Assembly: GCA_946811695.1 (NCBI GenBank)
Contig: OX328124.1
Location: forward strand, 90,618,696 to 90,682,695
Length of the DNA stretch: 64,000 nucleotides
Direction: 5' to 3'
DNA from: Gonocerus acuteangulatus
Taxonomy: Eukaryota; Arthropoda; Insecta; Hemiptera; Coreidae
In this document: piece by piece, positions 10,325 to 22,322 of the stretch
Layout of the letters: every line of letters begins with the position of its first letter
Position numbering within the stretch: position 1 is the first letter of the stretch
Notes under the pieces: generated by a model
Told to the model about the DNA's origin: nothing
Seen by the model: only the letters and a program-made list of their open reading frames with translations
Databases searched by the model: none
Position numbers and translations under genes: made by a program

Positions 10325-11759
10325 GCCGCACAGTGGTCCCAGTTCAGCAATCATGGTGCAAAAAATAAAAAAATCCGACATTTTTTCCGGACTTTTGGAC
10401 CCAACCTTACGTTTTTATATTACCTAGGCACCTCCTTCGTGAAGTTAGTTTAATTTTTTAACAACCCTATGAATCGCAGTGGTCGTTCAAACATGGCGGT
10501 TCCCAACATCTGCTAGCTGGGCGTATTTCACAATTCTCATTTAAACCTAATTAAATATGTTAAGAAAAATTATAAAAAGAATATTAGTTCAGGCTTAAAT
10601 ATACAAGAGTGGAACTGAACCGAGTGCCAATCATTATTATTATTATTAAGTCTATTATCATTAAGTAGAGTTGTTCAGGAGATGATCAAACTTAACCTAT
10701 TTTAGGAGTCGAAACTTAAAATTCAAAAGGCTGTCAAAAAGTTTTGTCAGTTACGGTCGCGGAGTCCTTTATGCCAGTAGGGGAGTATATATCTCTCTTA
10801 CGGGATATACAGGTTTAGACTGCAGTTTATAAAAAGAGGGAGGTTTGAACGCTGAAAACCAGTGATCTCCGCTACCCACTGACGCCCAGCTCTCACCCCA
10901 CTGGCCCTCCCCAGGTCCTCTTGAGCTCTCTGCAGGTTCAGATATAAACCACTATCGCTTGAATAACTCTTGAGTAAACATTTAATGAAGTTATAAACTA
11001 TGGTTATCACAATAAAATAATGTTTCCTGTCGGAATTCCCAAATATGCATTTGTTAAGTCAACCCTTTGAAGGCGTCAAAAAGTTTTGTCATTTTCGGTC
11101 ACGGAGTTATTTATGTCAGTAGAATCCTATAAGTCCCTCTTACGGGATATGCAGGTTTCGGCTGCAGTTTCCTGTAGTTTATGAAATGAGGGAGGGTTGT
11201 ATCTGTATCCGTAATTATGAAGAGCATCGAAAAGGCTTAAGTAAATATAATTACGCAATGTTTAATTTTAATTTTTTTGCAACATATGTTTGAATGCTAT
11301 CAATGACATTATATTTCTTTATTGATTTTAAGAGCTCGCACACGTAGCGATTTGCTCTTTGTTAGAAATGACATTATAAAAGTGCAAGAAAATAAAATAA
11401 CAATAAAATTATTTGTTAGTTGGGAAACTAATGGATTTAGCTAGTACTTGTCGAAAAATATATATTTTACATTCAAAACCCCCTTCTTCAGTCGTTTATA
11501 AAAAAAATGAATGAATCCAACATAAAAAACATCCCTTAAAGCATATTTAAGCGAAATCCGTACAAAAAGGGGCTTGCGTTCACGCAAGCTCCCCCCTCCC
11601 CTCCCCTCTAACCCCCCACTCCTTCCTGGTCGATTTTGATAAAACTAACTGAAAACATGTTTACACTCCTCCAATAAACGTTATGCCAAGTTAGAACGAA
11701 ATCCGTACACTAAAACTATTTTTTGCACCATGATTATTGAATCGGGACCACTGTGCGCC
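10325..11759. mobile_element. Unclassified terminal-inverted-repeat element (10328-11756)
   Basis: The left end, GCACAGTGGTCCC plus about 30 more bases including ATCATGGTGCAAAAAAT, is matched in inverted form at the right end (ATTTTTTGCACCATGAT...GGGACCACTGTGC). GCC flanks both sides as a possible 3-bp duplication. Inside are a direct duplication (10728-10860 and 11073-11205) and a hairpin (GCTTGCG/CGCAAGC) at 11572-11589. No transposase is found. The 3-bp flank is too short to assign a superfamily. Confidence 0.65.
10728..11205 (+). repeat. Direct repeat of about 130 bp inside the TIR element (two copies)
   Basis: Copies at about 10728-10860 and 11073-11205 share GTCAAAAAGTTTTGTCA, TCTTACGGGATAT and CAGGTTT plus CTGCAGTTT with scattered changes. 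They lie about 345 bases apart in the same orientation. An open frame on the minus strand here (10798-11010) has no known domain. Confidence 0.75.
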
Positions 11760-14700
11760 GTTTCGAGCAATTCCTGGCATGACTAATGACCAAGAGATGT
11801 AAATAATAATAAATAATGACATGTTAAGGGGAATAAGTTTTGAAACCAACAAGTATGAAAATCTTGGGATGTATCGGTATAATTGTCAAAAGTCTGTTCC
11901 CAGGACTTTCACCTGTTTCCTTCTTTTGTGTAGTATAACAGCTCGAAAGGTCCGTTAGGTTGGTGCAAGTTCTGCGGAATCTCTCAGTTTGTCAGTATAT
12001 GACAGTACAATCATTAGCCGAGAGAGGACAGTTGATCGTGCTATTGCCTCGCTTTGAAAGGGACATCATTGTGGGCATGATGCCACGAAGGGGGTTGGTC
12101 AGGACATTCATGGAGGCCGAGAGGTTCTTGCGAAGAAAGTAGAGAAAGTACTCATTCTTTTCTTGGCCTATTCATCCTACCGTTGTGTCGATCACTTTGA
12201 AGCTTGCTTTCAGATCCATAGTGTAGGAATAATCCAACTCATATACTCCTATAATTTGTATTAATTTCCAAAAGAGGGATAGTCATTGGGTATTTGATCG
12301 CTCGAACAAAATACTACGGGGTTATTAGGACTGTTTTGTACATATAAACATACTAATAGAGTCTCACGATAGCGGTTACAATTTTCGATCTTACCATACC
12401 ACGTACCTATTAAAAAATCGTTTGTAAAAATCAAAAGGAGGCGTTATTTAATCATCAAAATCACCCTACTTCAAACCACTTTTTTATGGAGCGGAATTCG
12501 CCCATGGGGCAAGTTCTGAACTGTAAGTCAACTCAAATTAATCAGTAACCAGCATACAGCATCCAGTAAAGAGCTGAAAATTTGTTGGTAATACAATTAC
12601 TAATCCCGTAAGATCAAAATTGTACCATCTTAGTCATCATAATTAGCAAACAAATAAAATTAACTAGGAAAATTGAGGGAATATATTTGGGGAAAGAACT
12701 TATCATCCATACGTTAGGGGTTGGCTTCAAATCAATACAACCTTTACCGAACACAATTCAGAATGGAATCGGGCCAAAAATGTGAAAAAAAAAAAAAATA
12801 AATGTGACCTGGATTGTGGACGAAATACCTGGAGTTCATCGATATATAAGACCTCTAGATATCCGAGCGGAGAGGAAAGTAAAACACGTGGAAGTTCCAT
12901 ATACGGAGCTTTCCCTACAGACATTAAAGGCCCAAAAATGAATTCAACCTGGCGCGTTTCTATTATGTCTTCTTATGTATTCCTGTTCTGCCTCTCTCAG
13001 TCGGTGCTGCTTTGTGTTAAAGGCGCTGAGGCTGTTTCCTGTGACCTTGTATCAATGTAACGCTGGCGTTAAACCTAAGAGGCGTGGCAGTCGACTCAAC
13101 CAGTTTGACAGTCTAATCAATGTCGACGAAAATCTCTTGATCGTCAATCTCTTTACATTTTTCGATTCACTCATTATCCCTAAGCTGACGAAGGGTGTAA
13201 AACAATAAAGGCGACATTTGCTGACAGTGAAATTATGAGACCGTCTTAACGATGATTCTCTGGAGGAGGTTGATCAACTAGTTGCGCAGGGTCCTCTCAA
13301 ATGCCGGAGTTCCCTGGTTGCCATATTTGCTTAATGGAAAATCCCGAAGAAGAGACGAACTTTCTCTCTTTCACAACGATATATTCCTGGCGATAAGATT
13401 CGTTTTCTTATCCTCATCATCGTGTTGCGATTGGAGCCTACGGAGGCCTCGAGGCGACACCGCGGTGGGTGCACCGCCACTCTAGGACAAACGCTTAGAA
13501 AGAGAGTTGCTATCTAGACAGAGCCCTTATCTATCCCCAGATTCAAACTGCGCTTGTACGTCGAAAAAGATCTCGGATGGGATGGTACATGACATGGGCA
13601 TTGGACCGGCTTGTGGGCTCACTGGAAGGCTCTACAGATGGAGTCATGTTGTTGGCTTAGTGTCAGCGGGAAAATAGGCCGACTTTTAAGAAATTAAAAC
13701 GTGTAAGTTGCATTCTATAAAGTGATAAGCTTGTTTTTAACAGCAGAGACTATTTCTTAGATTTCGGAGAAGGCTGAACTCGTTATTCCACGTGGGGCGG
13801 TTGATGTAATAAATGGGGTATTACTCCGAAAATAGAGGAACACGGCGCAGACTGTTGGCAAAGTTAGATGCTAGTTGACTGAACCAAGGCACAGCCAATG
13901 AATGTCTTTGAAATCTTGAAAAGCAAGAACAATTTTAATTTAATCGATTTTCTCTCCCCTTACTCACAGTCTAAAACCTACTAAGGAAGAGTTTGGGAGC
14001 TAAAAAGAGCATGAAGTTGAACCCCAACAGAGATGAGAAGTAACAGATTCCGATAAAGTGTAGCAGGATCATTTATAGACCGAATAATAAGAATGAGGCC
14101 TCTGGAGAAATTGGATGATGTTCTGCATAGCATTTATTCTATTGGATTTACTCCAACTGGAGATTTAACCCGGAGTACCAAGATTTCTTTTTATTAAAGG
14201 AACTTCTGAAGAGCTAGTATTTGGATATAAAATACTTGGCACATGTGTTCATACGCATAGGAAATGACAACGACCCGTCAAAGAATACTTAATTAAGCTT
14301 TTACTGCAGTGTCCAATTAGACAAATTAAGAAAAAACTTATATTAAACTTATCTACATCATGTTTGAGTAACACGTTAGTGACCAAGTGAACAAACATTG
14401 AGGTTTTAAGATGAACTCGCAATCGTTTCTTCAGGCATTATATCAATAGTTCAAGGCTATTATTATGGTTATTGCTGTGGCCGCCTGAGTTTCTCCTTTC
14501 CATGCAAGTACTCAACCCTGGATCTTAGGTTTAGGCTCGTACTCCATCTCTCGAAAGACTTTACTAAAGAACAAAATCTATTTCGCTTACGAGTTCCGAA
14601 CTCAGGTCATTTAAATCGTAAGTCGAGCCACTTTTGCTCAACTCGTATATCCGCATGTTAATGGAGTAGCGAGTTATTTTTATTTTTCTGAAAACTCTGT

Positions 14701-15910
14701 TTATATCATTTCTACCGTAGAAGAAAGTACTTTAAGGGACCAAAATCGGTCTTTAGGAGTAGGGATTAACCAGGAAGGCAATGTTAAGCCATAAGTAGCT
14801 ATAAAATAGTGAGAGAAATATATTATGAAAATTAGCACAAGCTACTATAAATAGAGGATCATATATATCACAATATCTATTGTGCATAGAGGATCACTGT
14901 TTATTTTTACTTAAATAAATAATTCAATTTCAGTTTCTATTGGTTTCTTTCCCTTGAATTGATTGTGTTGGCTTTCATACTATAAAAGAACGGACTAGAT
15001 CATATGATGTTTTAAGATATACGCATATCTTTGAAATCGTTGATTGACAATAACTACCATTTCTAGAAATGAGAGTTACGTTTGACAAATCGAGAATGAA
15101 TCGTCCATCCAATAAATCGCCCATCGAATCGAGAATCGTTTCAGGTCCATCAGCAAAAATGTTTAACACTTCCTGGATTTCTTCCTTTTATTGATGAAAA
15201 TAATATTTTATACTATGTATTTTATGTCGTAACGACGTTTCATAAACTACACGCTATTCAACAGTCTCTTCAGGAGCACTTAAAATGCAAATTAGACTCT
15301 TAACCTAGAGAAACGGTTGACCCTCAGTCAGATAAAATACATAGTGAAAACTAGAGTCATCATCTTATAATAACTTATTATTTTATAGATAGTTCGAGAA
15401 GAAAAAACCATTCAGAGTTTGCTACTTTTCTATTTTAGCTCTGGCGTTCATATTCCTGATTAGTAACCTATTTAGAATACATGGATCTGGTTTTCCAACC
15501 AGCTACTTGTTGTGGATAGGACCTAATTCCCCGGAACCAACGGAAAAGCAGGGTGTACGTGATATCGAGTTTGTGGTGGATGGGGGCGGGTCTGTAACTA
15601 GGTTTGAGGGGCTCTGGTTCTTACACAGCCCCTAGGAGCGGAGAGAGAAAGCATGGTCCACTTCTTATACAGCTCTGTGTTCAAGTGAGAGGAATGCACA
15701 GGACCTCCAAGAATGGGAAGAAGGTTTGCAGCGGGAAGGTTACAGCCTGTTTCATTCATGACGTAGCTAATAGTACTGCTGAATGTGAGTACCTCAGAAT
15801 GGGACCCGTTAAAGAGATTCGTATATAGGCGAACGAGAAAGTTATATGTTTTTTGTTGGTTACTACGCTACACATTTCTCTGCTTCAACAGGTCTAAGAA
15901 ACAATATTAA
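11760..15910. other. Apparent low-copy DNA, no confident gene
   Basis: This is the longest interval without an obvious repeat, and its base composition is less AT-extreme than its surroundings. Open frames of 60-92 residues occur at 11960-12142, 12782-13060, 12975-13208, 13282-13485, 14975-15169 (minus) and 15604-15828. None shows a family motif I recognise, and none can be linked into a spliced gene by eye. If the window holds host exons, this is the likeliest place. Confidence 0.35.
12938..13060 (+). CDS. Candidate signal-peptide first exon (hypothetical)
   Basis: From ATG 12938 the frame gives 40 residues. It has a short N-terminus, a hydrophobic run SYVFLFCLSQSVLLCV and then KGAEAVSC, the charge pattern and small residues of a secretory signal peptide with a cleavage region. 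The frame ends at a TAA within ATGTAACG, whose GTAACG could serve as a splice donor instead. No downstream exon was found. Hydrophobic frames arise easily in pyrimidine-rich DNA, so this is only a candidate. Confidence 0.15.
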   Translation: MNSTWRVSIMSSYVFLFCLSQSVLLCVKGAEAVSCDLVSM

Positions 15911-16473
15911 CCCCTGTGCATATCTTAATCAGACATTGTGAAATTCCCTGTAACAGCCTTCATCAGAGAGTAATTGACCTCAGCTGACTAATTATCCGAA
16001 AGCTATGTCCTTATAAAAAATGATTACCATGCAATACCGAAAAGAGGACAACCAAAAGAACCAAAAGATAAGCCGGATTACAATGACACTAAAAACACAG
16101 CCCGTTTGTAAAGCCACTAAAAGGCTCTACGCCTTGAAAGAATATAAAGTAATGAAACACTTATAAAGCTACACTCGTGCAGTAAGTGTAGCTTCTGCCA
16201 GCATTTCTGACGGTTCGGAAATAACTGTTTATTATGAAGTAAGAAACTGAGTTAGAAACCTGTCGAAATATTGCACGTTAAAATTGACACCACTGGAGAA
16301 GCAAGGTAGGGATCAGGAAAATTGAAGACTCTTCGAGGAGGCTATAATTGAATTTGCCATTCTAATAAAATATGCGAAGGTAAGTAGTCAGGGTTCGGCC
16401 ATGTTATAAGAAAATGCTTTTTATTTTATATGCATTTTTATTTAATTTTAATTTATTTTATTTTATTTATTTT

Positions 16474-16512
16474 GTCGACGTTTCGGATTGAAATTTAAGC
16501 CTTCATCGGAGC
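16474..16512 (-). ncRNA. Hammerhead-like core, family 1 (decayed)
   Basis: The minus strand reads CCGATGA, then a stem-loop close to GGCTTAAATTTCAATCC, then GAAAC GTCGAC. The expected CTGANGA box has T changed to C, which would disable cleavage. It lies at the inner end of the left inverted arm. Confidence 0.5.
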
Positions 16513-17108
16513 GATGAGAAATACTATCATTTGGGTCTGCATGCGAAGACCACTTCCAGTTACTTTGAAGTATCTGTCGTGATTTTAAACAGTGATTTTG
16601 ATACATACTGATTATTTTACAGGTTGTAAGTAATACTTTTAGGCTTGTAAAGCATAAATGAAAATTAGCAGAATATATTTCAGAAAGCAATATTTATCAA
16701 TAAAAAGGTTAATATTATAAAACTCAATGGTAATTGTGAAGTTTAGGGGCCTCTTCATCGATTTTTGTTGTCCGGTGATTCTATAACATATTTATATTTT
16801 ATATTTATTTCGCATTATGGGCATACGTGCTTTGCGTTTCCGCTCGCTACGCTCGTTCAAGAAGATGTCAAAACTCTTATCAATCCAACTCGCTAAAATT
16901 AATAGAATTCTATTAATTTTAGAGTGTTAAAGGTTACTTTACTTCCACCAACGACCAATAGAATTGTCCATAGGAATAGCCAATAGGAAAGCTAATGAGT
17001 TATGCGCGTGCGCTGAATCACTGTTATAATCACTACAGATACTTCACAAGTAACGATGTGGTCTTCGCACCCTATCATTTTTTAAGAAATGAGAGAAATT
17101 CTCATCAC

Positions 17109-17140
17109 CTGACGATAGCTTGAATTTCAAGCCGAAAGGT
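17109..17140 (+). ncRNA. Hammerhead-like core, family 1 (core boxes intact)
   Basis: CTGACGA (17109-17115) is followed by the self-complementary stem GCTTGAATTTCAAGC and then GAAA (17134-17137). Both conserved boxes of the hammerhead catalytic core are present and stem II can form. Helices I and III were not verified. Penelope-type hammerheads often have a minimal helix III and act as dimers. Confidence 0.55.
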
Positions 17141-17740
17141 ATATAAAAATCAAACTGCATTATCTTATAAAAAAAGTCATTCGAATCTAAGGCTTTCTAT
17201 TGCTCTAACAATATTCTCCAGTTATCCTGCTTGACTGCCAAGAATCACAAGATTTCACACCCCGAGATCGTTCCGACCCTGTAGATAATAATCCTAGAAG
17301 GTCGTCCCGTTGTCCATGGATCGGCCATCCTCTGCAGACCTTGATCATAGCGTGAAAACTCCCCACAGGGTGGAAAACAGCCAACAGACCTCAGGGAAAT
17401 GAACCACGGACCGCATCTCCTTTCCCTTTCAGATGGAGGGGCTATACGACTTCCGCTGTTCTCTCCCCTCTCGTCGCCTCTCTATTATTGTGGCTAGTAA
17501 TGATTATGAGTGTAATCGCTTCACGTAATTGCAATCATCACTGATGGAAATACATAAATAAAACTACTAGACTTAAAAAAAATCAAATCTTTGTACATTT
17601 CTGTGCGTGGGTATTTTATTACATTGAGAGGTGATCTTTAACCGTTGGTAGTGCGAAGGTAGCTATTGTCAGGGTTCGATCGTGTGCTACCTTATTAAAA
17701 CTACATTTTTTATAAGAAAAGCCGTATTATTTTTGCCATC

Positions 17741-17770
17741 GTTTCGGCATGAAATTCAAACTATCGTCAG
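17741..17770 (-). ncRNA. Hammerhead-like core, family 1 (core boxes intact)
   Basis: On the minus strand, CTGACGA (complement of 17764-17770) is followed by a stem with one mismatch (GTTTGAATTTCATGC) and GAAAC (complement of 17741-17745). It lies 52 bases from an outward-facing partner at 17823, so the two form a divergent pair. Confidence 0.55.
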
Positions 17771-17822
17771 GGTGATGAGAATTTCCCTCATTTCTTAAGA
17801 AATGCAAGTATTTCTCTTCGGC

Positions 17823-17855
17823 CTGATGAAGGCTTGAAATTCGAGCCAAAACGTA
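17823..17855 (+). ncRNA. Hammerhead-like core, family 1 (GAAA box mutated)
   Basis: CTGATGA (17823-17829) is followed by the strong stem GGCTTGAAATTCGAGCC and then AAAACGT, where GAAAC is expected. One base change in the second box probably abolishes activity. It is the inner end of the right inverted arm. Confidence 0.55.
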
Positions 17856-18112
17856 GACAGAAATAAAATGTATTTTTTTATAACGTAACGGAGCCCTCAG
17901 TAGGTAGATATACTATTTTTTAGGTATGCACATTTTCTTAGAATTGCAACTTCAATTATAACCTCCTCAAGGAGTCTTCAATTTTCCTGATCCCTACCAA
18001 TGGTGTCAAATATATTGTACTATATTTCGACAGATTTCCAACTCGGTTTCTTACTTCAAAACAATAAGTCAAATTCTTTTATAACACCACATAAATAACT
18101 GTCGTTCAAATT

Positions 18113-18114
<2 letters not shown>

Positions 18115-18166
<52 letters not shown>
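18115..18166. repeat. (TA)n microsatellite
   Basis: About 26 TA units inside the right arm of the inverted composite. The left arm lacks it, so it expanded after duplication. Confidence 0.9.
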
Positions 18167-18172
<6 letters not shown>

Positions 18173-18494
18173 AAGGATAAAATAACTAATCGTTTGATTA
18201 CTTTATATTCTTTCAAGGCGTATAGCATTTTAGTGACATTACAAACAAGCTGTTTTGTAGTGTCATTGTAATCGAGCTTATCTTTTGGTTCTTCATTGTC
18301 CTCTTTTCGGTATTGCAGGGTAATCATTTTTTTATAAGGACATAGCTTTCGGTTTATTAGTCAGCTGAGGTCAATTGCTCTCTGATGAGCACAAATAACC
18401 TAGTAGTAGAGCGTCAAACTCCCCATATCTATCTATCTCTGATGGAGTCTTTCTCGGGGAATTTCACAATGTCTGATTAAGATAGGCACAGGGG

Positions 18495-19640
18495 CTATAA
18501 GAAGTTCATTAGATAGGTTTTGTCTTGGTCCTGTGCTTTTGACCTAAGCACAATGTATTTTAGAATGTTAATCGACATCTATTCCATATTTACAGGGACT
18601 GTCTCTCGATTGAAGTTTTACTGAACACCTTGTCGTGTGGTTGTCCAAACACTTTCATGTGTAATATCGCAATTTTTTAATTTATAAGAAAAAAGTAATT
18701 TATTCCAATCTACTGATCATTTTGTGTTTAGACAATAGCAGATTCTAGAGAGATTGGATAATCTAATCTCGCATCAATATTACATTTAAGAGTAATTAAA
18801 GTACTGGATTGTCTAATTCTTTTAGACTATTTTTTATCTAATTCTTTCAACTTGCGATGAATAAAATGGTATTTTTATTTATGTACTACTCAATGTACTA
18901 ATTGGATTAAATGTATATAAAGCAAACTACCTATTGTATCCAATATAAATTTAAATAATTGTGATAAATCATTATTTTTAAAATCTCTACAAACACTCCG
19001 CACAACCCAACATGAGAGAAATCCTTATTGTCTATTGGGATGTTTGAATCCTTAACAAATGTCGGATTTGATATTGTATTGCGTAGGGAATGTTGTTGAA
19101 GTATAAATTAGAGGAATTCTGTTGTGTGAATTCCGATACGTGGTGTAACTGAAATGATTGCATTTTGATATGTATTACTAATCCTGGATTCCAAAACAAT
19201 TATATGCAATTGTATTGTGTTGTAAAATAATATATTAAGAGCTACTATTCCAAGCTTTCTAACTTACAACAGAGTCAGAAACGTAATTATTTACGATAAG
19301 ATTATGTGATTTGGACTATTTTTTATGGCACGAATCTCGCCAAAGTATAGAAGGAGCATAACATTTCCCACTAATCTTCAACGTAACCTTGAGCCACAAG
19401 AAAGCGATCCCTGGAGAACACCTGACATTATCTGTAACATATGGCCCACATTTCCACCCTACTAACGTTCATTGTCTGGGAATCTCATCTCCTACAAGGT
19501 CAGGCAAGATTCGGACATATGATTTTCTTGATGAGCTATATATGTATATTTGTAAATGTACTCAAGCGCTTAGTGTTAAGTAGTAGAGGCCCTTTAATTA
19601 AGCTTAAATGTAAAGAATCTATTTGAAACCTTTATAAATT
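18495..19640. other. No gene seen
   Basis: AT-rich single-copy-looking DNA. Overlapping frames at 19389-19583 and 19441-19626 encode about 60 residues each without recognisable motifs. Confidence 0.4.
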
Positions 19641-19910
19641 TCATACAAGTATCGTTCTTTTGCAATATTTGATAGAAGATCTCATTCGGAGAAATCGGTG
19701 TCTGAATGAAGTAATTTCCGCTTAGGTTTCTTGTGGAGCTTAAAATATTGCTGCTCTTAGAAATTTAATTTTACATTTTTACATGTTCCTGTATACATTT
19801 TTCTTAAAAGATTAACAAAAAACATTAAATGTTTCTATTCTAAGCTCTTCTACTAGGGTTAACAACGGAAACTTGCTAAGATGACGCTGTTCCTGCTAGT
19901 CGGGGTTTTT
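19640..19910 (+). repeat. Dispersed repeat D, copy 1
   Basis: Shared blocks with 42490-42760 include ATCGGTGYYTRAATGAAGTA-like sequence, AATTTCCGC, ACATTTTT and TTCTAAGCT in the same order. A related piece at about 54470-54600 keeps the ACGCRGTTCCTGCYAGTCGG end. Divergence is high, no termini are defined, and the class is unknown. Confidence 0.5.
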
Positions 19911-20510
19911 CCCAAAATTGTGACTATATTTCTTAGCCAATCCCAAATATTCCTTGACGTCTTGAGGCGATGGAGTTTTAGATGTAACTTCTTGATGAGG
20001 CTCCAGATTGGCGTTAAACAACTAGACCAAAAATACATACTTATTGCTGATCAGTTTTGTGCAGATTAAGTTCTATTTTTCTTGTTATAGACCTTCCGCC
20101 TATACCCTATGATTTGTTTTAAAGGGAATAAATATTATTTATTTATATATGTACTGTTTCTTATCTTGTACGATAAACACACTGAGCTAAGTCTTCTAAG
20201 AGATCAGGAATTGGTTTTAGGAGTATATTTTATTATAAGTCCAAGATTTATGTATTAAAATTGAATTTATTAAATGGTTTAGCTTTTAGTCATAATGCAC
20301 TTATTCATGGGATTAAAATGTAGATTCATGAACGTATCTTCTAGGTCTTCATATGAGATCGAACAATCGTGTATTTCGTAGATAGGTTACAATGCTGTCT
20401 ATGTTCCGGCTACGCAATACATACTGTTTTGTGAATTCTGTAAGTACATATATGTTTTATGGTCAATTCAGTATTACTTATTTCACTAAGTGGTTTCTCT
20501 TGTCTTGTCA
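19911..20510. other. No gene seen
   Basis: AT-rich with no recognisable repeat or coding. The frame at 19881-20069 is short and unrecognised. Confidence 0.4.
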
Positions 20511-21060
20511 TTAAGTACTGGTGAGTAAGTCTTGAATGGCCAACCTAAGTCCAGCCAATACCACCTTGTCCCTTCTATTGACTGGATAACTGGATGGCCA
20601 GTCTTTGACGGTATGTTTTACAGTCCGTAATTTGTATTCTGCTTAAGTCTTCATGTGAGTTTGGTCCTCCGTCTATTTATGCATGTCCTGCAGCGATTTT
20701 TGCGAGGGTGTCTGCGATTGAATTTTTCCCAAGACCTTTATGGACCATGTAGCCAGTACAATGTTACATGATGTGTATTGTGTTTAATATTTTTGAGAGT
20801 AAAGGATGAGAAGTGTATTCGTCCTCTAATGCTTGAAGGGAACTCAGCGAGTCCGTGTAAATAACAATGTCTCGTCGGTCTGAAGTTGGTATGTTCTACA
20901 AGCCAATAAGTATGCCGTAGAGCTCAGCTGTAAACGTACTGCAAAGGTCATTTAGTTTTTTCGTTATTATCTGATCTTCTATAACAGCTGCTGCTCCCAC
21001 ATCTTTATCAGATTTCGACCCATCTATGACGATAGAGAGTTTTTGCATCATTTGCGTGGT
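20511..21060 (-). pseudogene. LINE (I/Jockey-like) RNase H domain remnant
   Basis: The minus strand reads IDGSKSDKDVGAAAVI, FTAELYGILIGL, IVIYTDSLSSLQALED and NSIADTLAKIAAGH. These carry the four acidic residues expected of an RNase H fold (D in IDGS, E in AELYG, D in YTDS, D in IADTLA). The frame continues to RDKVVLAGLRLAIQDLLTS, the region after RNase H that precedes the C-terminal Cys/His cluster. In-frame stops follow ILIGL, TIHIM and AAGHA. It is a truncated, inactive fragment. A similar C-terminal piece lies at 33650-34050. Confidence 0.8.
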
Positions 21061-21863
21061 AAAAGTCTAATAAAAATGAAAAACATCATTTTTTACATTT
21101 ATTTATTATTGTAATCAACGAGATGCTCTCGTCTTCTCCCTAAGAACTGTAATAACAGTTCATAAAGTAAATACGAAACAGTAGGACAAGAAGATGAATA
21201 GGCCCGTGAAGAGATTGCAGGGAGTTAGACACTTGATCCTGTCCAAATAGACTGAGTGGGGAAGTATAGATAAGAAGCTACGGGAGGCTGTTATCAACAC
21301 AACATCGACTCAGCGGTCAAATCCCGAGTACCTCTGAGTCATGCCTTATTGATAAGAGAGATAAGGCATCCCCTACTCCTCTACAAACATCCGCCTCGGG
21401 TAGACTACCACACACAGGAATCGGAGGTACAACACTTCTTATGATTCAGGGGATATTTACACATGTAAAGAAAGGGATGGGCTTTGACAGCTCCAGATAA
21501 TACAGGTAGAAAGGACACCCCGCTCTTTTTACAATGGCCTTTTCACAGATTTTTTTTCTTCGGACTTTTTTTAAAGCTTTTGTCGAAGTAAAAAAAAAAT
21601 GTTTGAGGTGGGTATGATGTGCTAACATAGACTCACACCAACCACCTCTCTATTTTCATCTCTTATTTCAATATCTTAAGAATATGTAAATACATTCTCT
21701 CATTGTGACATATATCTTTAGTTGCCTATAAATTACATTTCCTCATTCACGAATTTCTCAAATAGAGTACAAAACATAATGTGCGTCTTCATTCATCATT
21801 CGTGGTCAATATTCCATCACCTCCGTCATTAGATTTACACTTCCATAAATATTAGTCACTCTA
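21061..21863. other. No gene seen
   Basis: Mixed-composition DNA. The minus-strand frame at 21446-21628 is Lys/Phe-rich and unrecognised. Confidence 0.4.
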
Positions 21864-22064
21864 GGGTCTCCCCGTGGTTCAGTGGCTAACGCCTTGGATT
21901 CTCTTGCAGAAAATGCGGGTTCGAGTCTCGTCTGGAGGTAGAGTTTCTTTATTACAGAGTAAGTTGAAGATTTTCCCTGCGGAACCATGGTGTTTAGGAA
22001 GGGTGACAACCTATAGATAACCAGACGCTAATGACCTAGATGTGTAAACTCCGTAAAAAGAAGA
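21864..22064 (+). mobile_element. tRNA-derived SINE sharing its body with the 5S SINEs
   Basis: A tRNA-like head starts GGGTCTCCCCG, with an A box TGGTTCAGTGG (21875-21885) and a B box GGTTCGAGTCT (21918-21928). The downstream body GGGTGACAACCTATAGATAA, then GACGCTAATGACCTA and CTCCGTAAAAAG, matches the body of the 5S-headed SINEs. AATATTAGT before and AATATTAAGT after may be the target duplication. It is not a functional tRNA because the acceptor stem does not close. Confidence 0.75.
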
Positions 22065-22322
22065 AGAAAAAGTCTTTCAATATTAAGTGTATATTATATT
22101 AGCAAGAGATGCTGCTAAGCTGGCCGTAAAAAAATAGAGGAACGCTGCCAAAGACCTTAGCGAATAGAAGGGCATAACCCGGAAGACCAAGGGTCACAAA
22201 ATCCTGTACAGCTGAGGAGTAAGTAAATATGTTATTATGTTGCAATTGCATGAGTCAATGTTCAATAAATACAATCCTTTTTCTCAATATAACCAATTCT
22301 TAGACAGTGATATAACAAATAT
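22065..22322. other. No gene seen
   Basis: This short interval separates the SINE from the possible left edge of the BEL/Pao element. Confidence 0.4.

Larger units (their letters stand above)
15911..18494. mobile_element. Large inverted composite of Penelope-like hammerhead repeats
   Basis: The left arm (about 15911-16515) and right arm (about 17820-18494) are inverted copies. Shared blocks include TATCTTAATCAGACATTGTG, TCAGCTGACTAAT, GATTACAATGACACTA, GCCTTGAAAGAATATAAAGT and GGTAGGGATCAGGAAAATTG. Both arms end in hammerhead-like cores facing inward. The centre carries a second inverted pair, roughly 16535-16600 against 17015-17070, plus two more cores. Penelope-like elements are known to carry hammerhead ribozymes in their long repeats and to insert as inverted partial copies. 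No reverse transcriptase or GIY-YIG coding is present here, so the class rests on the ribozyme pattern. Confidence 0.6.

Noticed and set aside
21864..21935. A functional tRNA gene
   Set aside because: A and B boxes are present, but the acceptor ends do not pair and a SINE body follows.
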